From contig CABUUG010000072.1 in assembly GCA_902494605.1 (NCBI GenBank), positions 1 to 9,090 of the forward strand: a DNA stretch of 9,090 nucleotides. The letters run 5' to 3'. Both the position numbers and the translations under genes were made by a program. Of this stretch, positions 1 to 6,670 are shown in pieces (position 1 is the stretch's first letter; every line of letters begins with the position of its first letter). The notes below the pieces were generated by a model. It did not search any database and was not told the origin of the DNA. It worked only from the letters and a program-made list of their open reading frames with translations. The stretch comes from an uncultured Collinsella sp. (GTDB lineage: Bacteria; Actinomycetota; Coriobacteriia; Coriobacteriales; Coriobacteriaceae).

Positions 1-300
1 GAGCCCGCTACCGCGCCTCCGGAGCCCGCCGCCGAGGCAAAGCCCGCCCCTGTTCCTGAGCCGCAGCCAGTAGCACCCAAGGTCCAAGAGGTCCAGGCGA
101 CCGTCATTGAGCCCGAGCCCGCACCTGCACCTCAGCCCGAGCCGCAGGTCACCAAGCCCGCACCCGAGACGAGCGCCCGTCGCGATAAGCCCACCGGCAA
201 GACCAAGGCCATCGAGCGCCATCGCCCCGGTCGCGTGCGCATGGGCCTGGGTCTGATCGGCCTGGGTCTTAAGACGCTCATTACCGGCAAGACGAAATAG
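1..300 (+). CDS. C-terminal part of an unidentified Pro/Ala/Glu-rich protein
   Basis: The reading frame is open from the first base to TAG at 298-300, giving 99 residues; the start lies outside the window. The first two thirds are a low-complexity run of Pro, Ala and Glu with repeated EP/AP/QP pairs, such as PEPAPAPQPEPQ, typical of a disordered linker. The end is different: a basic stretch (RRDKPTGKTKAIERHRPGR) and then a short glycine-rich hydrophobic segment (MGLGLIGLGLKTLI) before a basic tail. The end could contact a membrane, but it is short for a true transmembrane helix. I do not recognise the family. GC-rich third positions and the terminator just after the stop support it as a real gene rather than a chance frame. 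No function is assigned. Confidence 0.75.
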   Translation, partial: EPATAPPEPAAEAKPAPVPEPQPVAPKVQEVQATVIEPEPAPAPQPEPQVTKPAPETSARRDKPTGKTKAIERHRPGRVRMGLGLIGLGLKTLITGKTK

Positions 301-302
301 TC

Positions 303-327
303 GTTTGTAGAAGCAGTTTGTAGAAGC
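303..327. repeat. 13-base tandem duplication after the first gene
   Basis: GTTTGTAGAAGC occurs at 303-314 and again at 316-327, separated by one A (period 13). The second copy runs into the left arm of the terminator. It looks like a small slippage duplication; no function is evident. Confidence 0.8.
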
Positions 328-367
328 GCCCCGCATTTGAGGAAAGCCTCGGATGCGGGGCGCTTTT
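324..367 (+). terminator. Rho-independent terminator of the first gene
   Basis: AGCGCCCCGCAT at 325-336 pairs perfectly with ATGCGGGGCGCT at 353-364. A second 4-bp stem lies inside (GAGG 339-342 with CCTC 347-350). The right arm runs into TTTT at 364-367. It ends the transcript of the first gene and separates it from the methyltransferase gene. Confidence 0.9.
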
Positions 368-370
368 CCC

Positions 371-379
371 TGCTACCAT
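371..379 (+). promoter_or_regulatory. possible extended -10 promoter of the methyltransferase gene
   Basis: TG at 371-372, one base, then TACCAT at 374-379 fits an extended -10 element (TGnTANNNT) placed directly after the upstream terminator. Transcription would begin near 385, leaving about 29 bases of leader before the ATG at 414. No -35 is evident. The call rests on one weak box and its position. Confidence 0.3.
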
Positions 380-413
380 GGTGCGAACAACAACGCGAAT
401 GACAGGCAGGAAT

Positions 414-1727
414 ATGAAGCTCACTATAGAATCGATGGCCTACGGCGCCGACGGGCTGGCGCACGCCGACAACGGCAAGGCCGTCTTTGTGCAGGGCGCC
501 GTGGCAGGCGACACCGTCGAGGCCGAGGTCGTACAGGACGGCAAGTCGTTCATGCGTGCCCGCACCACCGAGATTCTGGAGCCAAGCCCCGATCGCATTC
601 AGCCTCCCTGCCCCTTCGTGGGCATCTGCGGCGGCTGCTCGTGGGGCAATCTCTCACGCACGGCACAGCTCGCCGCCAAGGAGCAAAATCTGCGCTCCAC
701 GCTCGAGCGTATCGGCAAGTTCAGCCCCGATCAAGTCGATGAACTGGTGCAACCCATCCGCCACACCAAGGATGATTGGGGCTACCGCAATAAAATCGAA
801 CTCGAGCCGACCGTTGTAAACGGCCGCGTGCGTCTTGGCATGCACGGTGTCGATCCTCGCAAGATCGTGACCGTCGATTCGTGCCCGTTGTTCGACAAAC
901 GTTTCCCCAAGGCACTCAAATCGGTCGTCGGCGCGCTCAATTATCTGAGCGGCAGCCACGACCTGGGCCTTGAGCGCGTGGGCATTCGCGCCTCGCGTCG
1001 CACCAAGGCACTCGAGGTGGCGCTCTGGACGCCCACAGGCTCTTTTCCGCGCTCGCAGGTCTCCCGCGTGCTGGCGGACGCCGCTCATCCTACGAGCATC
1101 GTACGCGTGATGAGCAAGGGCGAAAAGAAGGCCCGCCGTGTTTCCAAGGTCGAAATGCTCGCCGGAGAGGGCTCATGGACCGAGAATATCGCCGAGGGTC
1201 AGATGCGCTTGTCTGCCCCGTCTTTTTTCCAGGTCAACACCAAGGGTGCCGAGATTTTGATCGAGCTTGTCATGGAAACGCTCGATCCGCAGGAAGACGA
1301 GCTTGCCGTGGACCTGTACTGCGGTGCCGGCACCTTTACCCTGCCGCTCGCCCGCCGCTGCGACTTTGTCGCTGCCGTCGAGGCCTACGGCCCCGCCGTG
1401 CGCGACCTGCGCCGTAACCTGGAGATCAACAAGCTTGATAACGTCGACGTCATTGGCGGAGACGCGGTGCGCGAGTTCCCCGACCAGGATGCCGACGTCT
1501 TGGTGGTCGACCCGCCGCGCGCAGGCCTCGCCCCCGAAGCGATCGACCTTATCGCCAGCACGAGTGCTCGCGATGTCGCCTACGTGAGCTGCGACCCGGC
1601 CACCCTGGCGCGCGATCTCAAACGCTTTGTCGAAGAAGGCACCTTCTCCCCCGTAAAGATCACGCCAGTCGACCTGTTCCCACAAACCTTCCACTGCGAG
1701 ACCGTCGTCCACCTTAGGCGCAACTAG
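414..1727 (+). CDS. rlmD: 23S rRNA (uracil-C5)-methyltransferase, RlmD/RumA family
   Basis: A SAM-dependent enzyme that methylates C5 of a uridine, by family probably U1939 of 23S rRNA. Numbered from the ATG at 414 (437 aa): an N-terminal TRAM-like RNA-binding region, about 1-55 (MKLTIESMAYGADGLA); iron-sulfur ligand cysteines C66, C72 and C75 (CPFVGICGGC) with C157 as the fourth; SAM motif I VDLYCGAGTF at 299-308; DPPRAGL at 366-372; catalytic nucleophile C393 in YVSCDPATLARDL; and the C-terminal DLFPQTFHCETV with catalytic Glu 429. The longest frame starts at 378, but 414 matches the family N-terminus and has a purine-rich AGGCAGG at 404-410 just upstream. The family is certain. The exact target base is not: RlmD is the usual name, but Gram-positive relatives can modify two sites. 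No clear terminator follows, so read-through into the DJ-1 gene is possible. Confidence 0.93.
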   Translation: MKLTIESMAYGADGLAHADNGKAVFVQGAVAGDTVEAEVVQDGKSFMRARTTEILEPSPDRIQPPCPFVGICGGCSWGNLSRTAQLAAKEQNLRSTLERIGKFSPDQVDELVQPIRHTKDDWGYRNKIELEPTVVNGRVRLGMHGVDPRKIVTVDSCPLFDKRFPKALKSVVGALNYLSGSHDLGLERVGIRASRRTKALEVALWTPTGSFPRSQVSRVLADAAHPTSIVRVMSKGEKKARRVSKVEMLAGEGSWTENIAEGQMRLSAPSFFQVNTKGAEILIELVMETLDPQEDELAVDLYCGAGTFTLPLARRCDFVAAVEAYGPAVRDLRRNLEINKLDNVDVIGGDAVREFPDQDADVLVVDPPRAGLAPEAIDLIASTSARDVAYVSCDPATLARDLKRFVEEGTFSPVKITPVDLFPQTFHCETVVHLRRN

Positions 1728-1790
1728 CCACTTAATCATTGCTCAGAAAAATCATTGGGAAATCGAGCGTGGCAAGCGGAGGTCTTCGGG

Positions 1791-1800
1791 GTATAAAACG
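1791..1800 (+). promoter_or_regulatory. possible -10 box upstream of the DJ-1/maf pair
   Basis: GTATAAAACG contains TATAAA at 1792-1797, about 37 bases before the ATG at 1834. No good -35 stands at the usual spacing. The 106-base gap also has a direct repeat AATCATTG (1734-1741 and 1750-1757) of unknown meaning. The pair may instead be transcribed from the methyltransferase promoter. Confidence 0.25.
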
Positions 1801-1833
1801 GCTAATTGTATGCCGCCTATGAAAGGAACCCTC

Positions 1834-2376
1834 ATGCCCAGCGTTGCCGTTCTCGCCGCCGATGGCTTTGAAACGATTGAATGTCTGACCATGGTCGACG
1901 TCATGCGTCGCGGCGGCGTGCGTGCCACGCTCGTCTCGATTATGCCCACGCGTGAGGTCGTAAGCTCGCTGCAGATCCCCGTGACCTGCGATGCGCTCTT
2001 TGATGAGATCAACTTTGACGAGTACGACTGCGTCGTGCTGCCCGGCGGCCTGCCCGGTGCCACCAACCTGCGCGCAGATCAGCGCGTCTGCGACGTAGTC
2101 TGCGAGTTCGCCGCAACCAAGCACGTCGCCGCCATCTGCGCCGCCCCGTTTATCCTGGGCGAGCTCGACCTGCTCGAGGGGCGCCATGCCACGTGCTTCC
2201 CTGGCTTTGAGAAAAGCTTCCCCGAAGGTGCCTATACCGGCGAGAAGGTCACGCAAGACGGCAACATCATCACCGCCAGCGGCATGGCACAGTCACTCCC
2301 CTTTGCATTGGAGCTGCTGCGCACGCTCGCCGGCGACAAGGCCGTCGAGAAGGTCGCCGAGGGCATCCAACTATGA
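1834..2376 (+). CDS. DJ-1/PfpI family protein (YajL/ThiJ-like)
   Basis: A 180-residue single-domain protein of the DJ-1 branch of the PfpI superfamily. These are cytoplasmic proteins linked to oxidative stress, glyoxalase or deglycase activity; the exact activity cannot be read from sequence. Visible marks from the ATG at 1834: beta-1 and the conserved Glu 16 in VAVLAADGFETIE; GGLPGATNLR at 71-80; the nucleophile-elbow Cys 102 in AAICAAPFILG; and a C-terminal TASGMAQSLPFALELL. Many relatives have GPG-T where this protein has GMAQS. The frame is open from an ATG at 1810, but the ATG at 1834 matches the family N-terminus (MPSVAVLAADGF) and has AAAGGA at 1821-1826 at ideal spacing. The stop TGA overlaps the maf start as ATGA, so the two genes are almost certainly co-translated. 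Confidence 0.92.
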   Translation: MPSVAVLAADGFETIECLTMVDVMRRGGVRATLVSIMPTREVVSSLQIPVTCDALFDEINFDEYDCVVLPGGLPGATNLRADQRVCDVVCEFAATKHVAAICAAPFILGELDLLEGRHATCFPGFEKSFPEGAYTGEKVTQDGNIITASGMAQSLPFALELLRTLAGDKAVEKVAEGIQL

Positions 2377-2954
2377 TTTTGGCTTCGCAATCGCCGCGCC
2401 GCATAGAGCTGATGCGCGAGGCAGGCTACAACATTCGCGTGATTCCCGCGGATATCGACGAAACGCCCTTTGATGGCGAGGCCCCGCTCACGCTTGTCGA
2501 GCGCTTGGCACGCGCCAAGGCGGCTGCCGTTGCTGCCGAGTATGCCGAGCCCAATGAGCTGACGGTCGCGGCCGACACCATCGTCACCTTTGACGGCAAG
2601 ATTCTGGGCAAGCCGGCAACCGAGGACGAGGCGCGCACCATGCTCCGTGAGCTTTCGGGCCGCACGCACCAGGTCGCAACCGGCGTCTGCATCGTTAAGG
2701 CAGGCGATACTGCCGCCCCGCATGCCGCCGAGAGCCTGTCGTTTGTCGATGTGACCGACGTGACGTTCTATGAGCTTACCGACGGGCAGATCGAGCACTA
2801 CGTCACCTCTGGTGAGCCCATGGATAAGGCAGGCGCCTACGGCATCCAGGGCACAGGCGGCCGCATGCTCGTGCACGATATTTCGGGCGACTTCTATAAC
2901 GTGGTGGGCCTACCCATCGCCCGCGTCGCACGTACCATTCAAAAACTCTCGTAA
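2373..2954 (+). CDS. maf: Maf family nucleoside triphosphate pyrophosphatase
   Basis: A house-cleaning enzyme that hydrolyses non-canonical or modified nucleoside triphosphates to monophosphate and pyrophosphate; members of this branch prefer dTTP/UTP-type substrates. At 193 residues it is the normal length. Motifs: the N-terminal substrate loop SQSPRR at 5-10; the catalytic-base region AADTIV with Asp 68; GKP at 79-81; SGRTH at 95-99; DKAGAYGIQG at 151-160; and GDFYNVVGLP at 172-181. The SGRTH and DKAGAYGIQG signatures suggest the YhdE-like (dTTP/UTP) rather than YceF-like subgroup; this is inferred. The start ATG shares four bases with the DJ-1 stop and has no strong ribosome site of its own, which points to translational coupling. 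A hairpin follows nine bases after the stop. Confidence 0.95.
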   Translation: MILASQSPRRIELMREAGYNIRVIPADIDETPFDGEAPLTLVERLARAKAAAVAAEYAEPNELTVAADTIVTFDGKILGKPATEDEARTMLRELSGRTHQVATGVCIVKAGDTAAPHAAESLSFVDVTDVTFYELTDGQIEHYVTSGEPMDKAGAYGIQGTGGRMLVHDISGDFYNVVGLPIARVARTIQKLS

Positions 2955-2962
2955 TTGCATCT

Positions 2963-2994
2963 GGCGCTGGGTATCCCCCAGCGCCTACAATTTT
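2963..2994 (+). terminator. hairpin terminator after maf
   Basis: GGCGCTGGG at 2963-2971 pairs perfectly with CCCAGCGCC at 2977-2985 around a 5-base loop. It is followed by TACAATTTT. The T tract is interrupted, so termination may be partial. The TACAAT at 2986-2991 could also serve as a -10 box for the next gene, but no matching -35 is seen. Confidence 0.7.
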
Positions 2995-3055
2995 GGCGTA
3001 CCGTACGGATCCCGACCGGGCACAAGGCGCGGCGGAAAACCGATAGGAGTTAAAC

Positions 3056-4057
3056 ATGGATACACTGCTCGAGGCCATTGACGTCTGCGATGTCGATGGC
3101 TTTTGCTATGGCAACTATACGGACGAGGAGGCCGGCACCGGTTGCACCGTAATCGTGGCACCCGAGGGCGCCACCGGCGGCGTTGACGTTCGCGGCGGTG
3201 CTCCAGCATCGCGCGAAACCGACCTGCTGCGACCTGAGAACACCGTCGACAAGGTCCACGCCGTCTGCCTTTCGGGCGGATCGGCCTTTGGCCTCGAAGC
3301 TGCAAGCGGCGTCGCTCGCGAGCTTGAGAGCCGCGGCATCGGCCTTCCCGTCGGCCCCACGCAGGTGCCTATCGTGTGCTCCAGCTGTATCTTCGACCTT
3401 GCCTTTGGCGACCCCACCGTGCGCCCCGACATTGAGGCCGGCATCGCCGCCGTGCGCGAAGCACTCGACCACACCCCCACCAAGCTCGAGCAGGGCAACG
3501 TAGGCGCCGGCACGGGCGCCACCGTGGGTAAGCTCATGGGGCCCGCCACCTGCATGAAGGCCGGCCTTGGAGCTGCCGCCGTGGCACTCGGCCCCATCAA
3601 GGTGGGCGCCGTGGTCTCGGTCAACGCCTGCGGCAACGTTGTCGACCCCTTCACCGGCGAGTGGGTCGCCGGTATGCGCGCCGCAGCCGATAGCGACCAG
3701 ATCGTCGACATGGAACTCGCAGCCTTTGCCGCCGCCGGATCCATGCAGATGCCGCTCGACCGCACCAACACCACCATCAGCTGCATCGTCACCAACGTGG
3801 AACTCACTAAGGCACAAGCCACCAAGGTCTCCCAGATGGCCGCAGACGCCTACGCACACGCCATCCGTCCCACGCACACCACCAACGACGGCGACACCAT
3901 CTACACCCTCGCCAGCGGCAAACTAGGCGCCCAGGCATGCGCCGCCATTCCCCTAGACCTACTGGGCATGCTCGCCGTAAGGGCTTTACAAACCGCCATC
4001 GTAAACGGAGCCAAAACCGCCAAAACCTCCCACGGCATCCCCGGCGCCGCGAAGTAA
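3056..4057 (+). CDS. P1 family (DmpA/S58) autoprocessing N-terminal-nucleophile peptidase
   Basis: 333 residues of the DmpA/NylC/beta-aminopeptidase family. Members are made as inactive chains and cut themselves before a Thr or Ser that becomes the catalytic N-terminal nucleophile; known ones hydrolyse N-terminal residues, beta-amino acid peptides or oligoamides. Family marks: GGSAFGL at 74-80, GNVGAGTGATVGK at 147-159, VNACGNVVDP at 189-198, the processing site TNTT with probable cleavage N238|T239, and THTTNDGDTIYTLASGK at 273-289. Cleavage would give alpha (about 238 aa) and beta (about 95 aa) subunits. There is no signal peptide, so it is probably cytoplasmic. TAGGAG at 3044-3049 sits well before the ATG. 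The natural substrate is unknown. The gene is probably transcribed alone, and it converges on the glycosyltransferase across palindromes A and B. Confidence 0.9.
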   Translation: MDTLLEAIDVCDVDGFCYGNYTDEEAGTGCTVIVAPEGATGGVDVRGGAPASRETDLLRPENTVDKVHAVCLSGGSAFGLEAASGVARELESRGIGLPVGPTQVPIVCSSCIFDLAFGDPTVRPDIEAGIAAVREALDHTPTKLEQGNVGAGTGATVGKLMGPATCMKAGLGAAAVALGPIKVGAVVSVNACGNVVDPFTGEWVAGMRAAADSDQIVDMELAAFAAAGSMQMPLDRTNTTISCIVTNVELTKAQATKVSQMAADAYAHAIRPTHTTNDGDTIYTLASGKLGAQACAAIPLDLLGMLAVRALQTAIVNGAKTAKTSHGIPGAAK

Positions 4058-4069
4058 ACTAGCTCGTCC

Positions 4070-4194
4070 GGTTGCCCGGTGGGGCTTGGTTATGTTTGCT
4101 GCTCTACAGTCCTGGCTCGCACGAAGAGCACATTAAGTGCTCTTCGGCTCGTGCGGAACTCGCGACAAACATAACCAAGCCCCACCGGGCAACC
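4070..4194. repeat. nested palindromic element A (29-bp perfect outer stem, conserved core)
   Basis: The outer arms, 4070-4098 and 4166-4194, are perfectly complementary over 29 bp. Inside is an inner hairpin: AAGAGCAC (4124-4131) pairs with GTGCTCTT (4137-4144) around loop ATTAA. Below it CGCACG (4118-4123) pairs with CGTGCG (4150-4155), and the 5-base bulge CGGCT lies on the right. The core 4106-4170 aligns with the reverse complement of element B, with most positions identical. It begins 12 bases after the peptidase stop. Neither strand has a T run after the inner hairpin, so it is not a textbook terminator. It fills a gene-free gap between convergent genes. Confidence 0.9.
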
Positions 4195-4229
4195 TACCAA
4201 CCAGATTCTTTTCAGCCCAGGCCCCTGTG

Positions 4230-4262
4230 TACCGCGCGTCGAAGATCTTCAAATTCAAATAA
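4230..4262 (+). pseudogene. relic of the 3' end of a second glycosyltransferase gene
   Basis: Read on the + strand, 4230-4262 encodes YRASKIFKFK and then TAA. The intact glycosyltransferase on the other strand ends YRLASKIFKFN and then TAA. Seventeen bases (4242-4258) are an exact reverse complement of 4434-4450, while neighbouring codons differ mainly at third positions (CGC/CGT, GCG/GCC, TCG/TCA). That pattern suggests a diverged paralogue whose body has been lost, not a fresh copy. Similarity continues past the stop toward the arm of element B. Upstream, toward element A, I see no further homology. Confidence 0.6.
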
Positions 4263-4450
4263 ACTGACAATCGATTCTTATAGCAGAGGCCCCTTGGCCT
4301 TTAGTTTGATACAAGTTCCGCACGAGCCAGAAAGCACTAAATGTGCTTTCCGTGCGAGCAGGACTGTTCGCAGTAGCAAACTAAAGGCCAAGGGGCCCAG
4401 TCAACCTATCAGCAGCGATTACTCAACAGTTAGTTGAATTTGAAGATCTT
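4242..4450. repeat. large imperfect inverted repeat around element B, reaching into the glycosyltransferase 3' end
   Basis: AAGATCTTCAAATTCAA at 4242-4258 is the exact reverse complement of 4434-4450, which lies inside the glycosyltransferase gene. Between these blocks and element B, both sides share further patchy similarity (AATCG, ATAG, GA) before the perfect arms of B begin. The whole 209-base stretch is roughly symmetrical about 4340-4346. Confidence 0.75.
4288..4397. repeat. nested palindromic element B (21-bp perfect outer stem, core inverted relative to A)
   Basis: The outer arms 4288-4308 and 4377-4397 are perfectly complementary over 21 bp. The inner hairpin GAAAGCAC (4330-4337) pairs with GTGCTTTC (4343-4350) around loop TAAAT; CGCACG (4319-4324) pairs with CGTGCG (4351-4356), and the 5-base bulge AGCCA lies on the left. 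Its reverse complement matches element A through the core (B 4304-4367), including GTCCT, GCTCGCACG, the bulge and GCTCGTGCGGAACT. The arms differ from those of A except for the innermost GTTTG/CAAAC and a shared CTTGG. It is oriented opposite to A. Confidence 0.9.
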
Positions 4451-5461
4451 TGAGGCAAGACGGTATAGGCCGAGTGTGGTTTTGTCTCCGGCCCGTCCAC
4501 GCAGGTTGGTGAAGAAGCCGACCACACCGTAGCGTGCACGACGATACATGCGCTCGTCGTAGGCCTTCAAATCATTCCACAGCGTCTTTAGGCGCTCGTC
4601 GGCGCAATCTTCCTCGGAAAGCTTGGTGAGCACCGAGCAGATCGCCATCATCATGGTGAAGTAGCCCATCATGTACGAACGCAGGCGCGACGACTCAACA
4701 TCGCTGTACAGGTGGTACGACTCCATCATGATGCGCGTCACACGGAACTGCTGGTCCAGACGCTTGACCATCGTGGCCTCGTTGACACTCTGGCCCTCGC
4801 GACCGATAAAGTAGCGGTAGAGGTCGATGTCGGCGTAGTACATGGTCTTGCAACGCGGCAGCGGCACGTAGGCGTAGATGTTGTCCACATAGAACGTGTG
4901 CGGCGGCATGGGAAGGTTGGACTCGCGCAGCACATCCGTGCGATAGCACAGGCTGTGCATGAGTAGGTTCTGGTCCAGGCGGAAATGACCGATCTGATCC
5001 CAGGAAAAGATCTTTTTGCGCGGCAGGGCAAATTTGTAGCCAATAGCGGTATGCGTGCCCTCGTAAACCTTCTCGTACACGTAGTTCGAGATAAACAGGT
5101 CGACGCGCTGGTCGCGCTCCTCAAAGCCACGCAGAATCGACAGCATGGTCGAAAGCGCCGCACCGTCGAGCCAGTCGTCCGAGTCGACAACCTTGTAGTA
5201 GGTGCCCTGTGCCTCGCGCAGACCCGAAAGAACGGCAATACCGTGACCGCCATTCTCCTGGTGCACCGCGCGGATGATTCCAGGATAACGGGCCTCCCAC
5301 TCGTCGGCCTTGGCGGCCGTCTCGTCCTTGGAGCCGTCGTCCACCACGATAATCTCGATATCGGTGGCGTAATTGCTCCCCTCCAAGATAGAGGTGATGC
5401 AATGGTCCATGTCCTTGGCGGCGTTATACGAGGGAATACCGAATGTTATGACTTTATGCAT
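4430..5461 (-). CDS. family 2 glycosyltransferase (GT-A fold)
   Basis: A 343-residue inverting glycosyltransferase that moves a sugar from a nucleotide donor to a growing glycan, probably at the inner membrane face. Numbered from the ATG at 5461: nucleotide-binding start VITFGIPSYN at 4-13; DDGS at 41-44; NGGHG at 70-74; metal-binding DSDD at 93-96; then an acceptor-side region with YFIGREGQSVN, common in GT2 enzymes. The C-terminus is basic, with no clear transmembrane helix. The frame extends to an ATG at 5479, but MHKVITFGIPSYN at 5461 fits the family better. Either start overlaps the glf stop (8 bases from 5461), and no strong ribosome site is seen, so it is probably translated by coupling to glf. 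The pairing with glf suggests a galactofuranosyl transferase or an enzyme of a Galf-containing polysaccharide; the sugar itself cannot be read from sequence. Confidence 0.9.
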   Translation of the reverse strand: MHKVITFGIPSYNAAKDMDHCITSILEGSNYATDIEIIVVDDGSKDETAAKADEWEARYPGIIRAVHQENGGHGIAVLSGLREAQGTYYKVVDSDDWLDGAALSTMLSILRGFEERDQRVDLFISNYVYEKVYEGTHTAIGYKFALPRKKIFSWDQIGHFRLDQNLLMHSLCYRTDVLRESNLPMPPHTFYVDNIYAYVPLPRCKTMYYADIDLYRYFIGREGQSVNEATMVKRLDQQFRVTRIMMESYHLYSDVESSRLRSYMMGYFTMMMAICSVLTKLSEEDCADERLKTLWNDLKAYDERMYRRARYGVVGFFTNLRGRAGDKTTLGLYRLASKIFKFN

Positions 5462-6656
5462 GGCAGGCGATAATCTCATCCGAAAGATCGAGGGCGGAAT
5501 TGGTCACAGCGTCCATATCGTAGTAACGATACTCGGCCAGACGACCCACCGGGTGGAAGTTCGTCAGGTTCTGGACGCGCTCAAGATAACGCTCATAGAG
5601 CTCACGGTTCTCGGGCTCAAGAATGGCGTAGTACGGCGTCTCGTCCGAGCCGGGCGTATAGGCCTTGGAGTACTCCTTCATGATGGTGGTCTTGCCGGGC
5701 AGGATCTGACCGGTCATGTTCTTGAACTCGGTAATGCGCGTGTAGTCCTCGCTCGTGGTGTAGTTGACGGTGCCCACGGGCTGGAACTGGTCCATATCGA
5801 GCGTCTCGAACTTCATGTCGAGCGTGCGGTACGGTAGCGCGCCCAGATCGAGACTGAACAGCTCATCGAGCGGACCGGTGTAGACGATCTCGCCACCATA
5901 GACCTTGCCGTCGATCTTGACGGTAGTCTCGTCGATTTCAAAGAGATCACGGGCGTCCACGTCGCAGAACACGTCGATCAGGTCGTGGTCGAGCATGTGC
6001 TCAAAGAGCGCCGTGTAGCCCTCCTGCGGCATGCCCTGGAAGGGAGCTTGCGGGAAGTAGCGGTCATCATCGCCCACAAAGACGGGAACGCGGCCGGTGA
6101 TCGAGGGATCAATCTGATCGGGCGTCTGGCCCCACTGCTTCATGGTGTAATGCAAAAAGACGTTCTCGTAGACGTAATCGGCGACCTCGGCAAGATCCGG
6201 GTCGTTCTTCTTACGCAGCTCCATAATGGGCACCTTGACATCCTTGCCAAAGGTCTCCACGAGCTTCTGATACAGCTCCTCGCCGCGCTCGTCACCAAAG
6301 GCGAGCTTGAGACTCGCATGGTTGAAGGGCACGGGCATAAGGGTACCGTTGATGTTGGCGAGCACCTTGTGCTGATAATCCGTCCACTTGGTAAAGCGCG
6401 ACAGGAAATTGTGCACGCGCTCGTTAAAAGTGTGATAGATATGCGGACCGTACTCGTGGATCAGGATTCCGGCCTCGTCAGTGCAGTCATAGGCATTGCC
6501 CGCAATGTGGCTACGGCGCTCCAAAACGGCAACACGATAGCCGATGGTCTCGGCAAGACGGCGGGCGCAAACGGCACCGGCATATCCAGCACCGACGACA
6601 ATCATGTCGTACGCGCCGGCGTTAAAGCCTTCAGGCAGGCCTGAGGTAATCTGCAT
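5454..6656 (-). CDS. glf: UDP-galactopyranose mutase
   Basis: A FAD-dependent enzyme that interconverts UDP-galactopyranose and UDP-galactofuranose, the donor for galactofuranose in surface glycans. 400 residues, about the family length, with an N-terminal extension of about 16 residues before the fold. Motifs: FAD-binding GAGYAG at 22-27 with the acidic strand end LERRSHIAGNAYD; HEYGPHIYHT at 67-76; PVPFN at 108-112; YTMKQWGQTPDQIDPSITGR with a conserved Arg; RYFPQAPFQGMPQEGYT; and C-terminal GRLAEYRYYDMDAV, close to the flavin. AAGGAG (+ strand 6662-6667) lies five to six bases before the ATG. It is the first gene of a two-gene minus-strand operon with the glycosyltransferase, and is divergent from pta. 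Confidence 0.96.
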   Translation of the reverse strand: MQITSGLPEGFNAGAYDMIVVGAGYAGAVCARRLAETIGYRVAVLERRSHIAGNAYDCTDEAGILIHEYGPHIYHTFNERVHNFLSRFTKWTDYQHKVLANINGTLMPVPFNHASLKLAFGDERGEELYQKLVETFGKDVKVPIMELRKKNDPDLAEVADYVYENVFLHYTMKQWGQTPDQIDPSITGRVPVFVGDDDRYFPQAPFQGMPQEGYTALFEHMLDHDLIDVFCDVDARDLFEIDETTVKIDGKVYGGEIVYTGPLDELFSLDLGALPYRTLDMKFETLDMDQFQPVGTVNYTTSEDYTRITEFKNMTGQILPGKTTIMKEYSKAYTPGSDETPYYAILEPENRELYERYLERVQNLTNFHPVGRLAEYRYYDMDAVTNSALDLSDEIIACHA

Positions 6657-6670
6657 CGATACTCCTTGTC

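Noticed and set aside
378..413. ATG at 378 as the start of the rRNA methyltransferase
   Set aside because: It overlaps the likely -10 box, sits 11 bases after the upstream terminator and adds 12 residues with no family match; 414 has a ribosome site and the TRAM-type N-terminus.
1173..1739. Minus-strand frame within the methyltransferase gene
   Set aside because: The plus-strand frame carries all catalytic motifs; the opposite frame resembles no known protein.
1810..1833. ATG at 1810 as the DJ-1 start
   Set aside because: The AAAGGA at 1821-1826 serves the ATG at 1834, where the conserved N-terminus begins.
4070..4194. Element A as a standard miniature inverted-repeat transposon
   Set aside because: Terminal repeats are not shared with B or C, and no target-site duplication is visible beside the arms.
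4070..4397. Elements A and B as ordinary Rho-independent terminators, integron attC sites or CRISPR
   Set aside because: No T run follows either inner hairpin, there are no attC core sites next to gene cassettes or an integrase, and there are no regularly spaced direct repeats with spacers.
4072..4437. 121-codon + strand frame through palindromes A and B
   Set aside because: It runs through both inverted repeats, has no ribosome site or protein-like composition, and is in the wrong frame for the YRASKIFKFK relic.
5985..6644. Long + strand frame antisense to glf
   Set aside because: glf is unmistakable on the other strand; the antisense frame is a by-product of GC-rich codon use.
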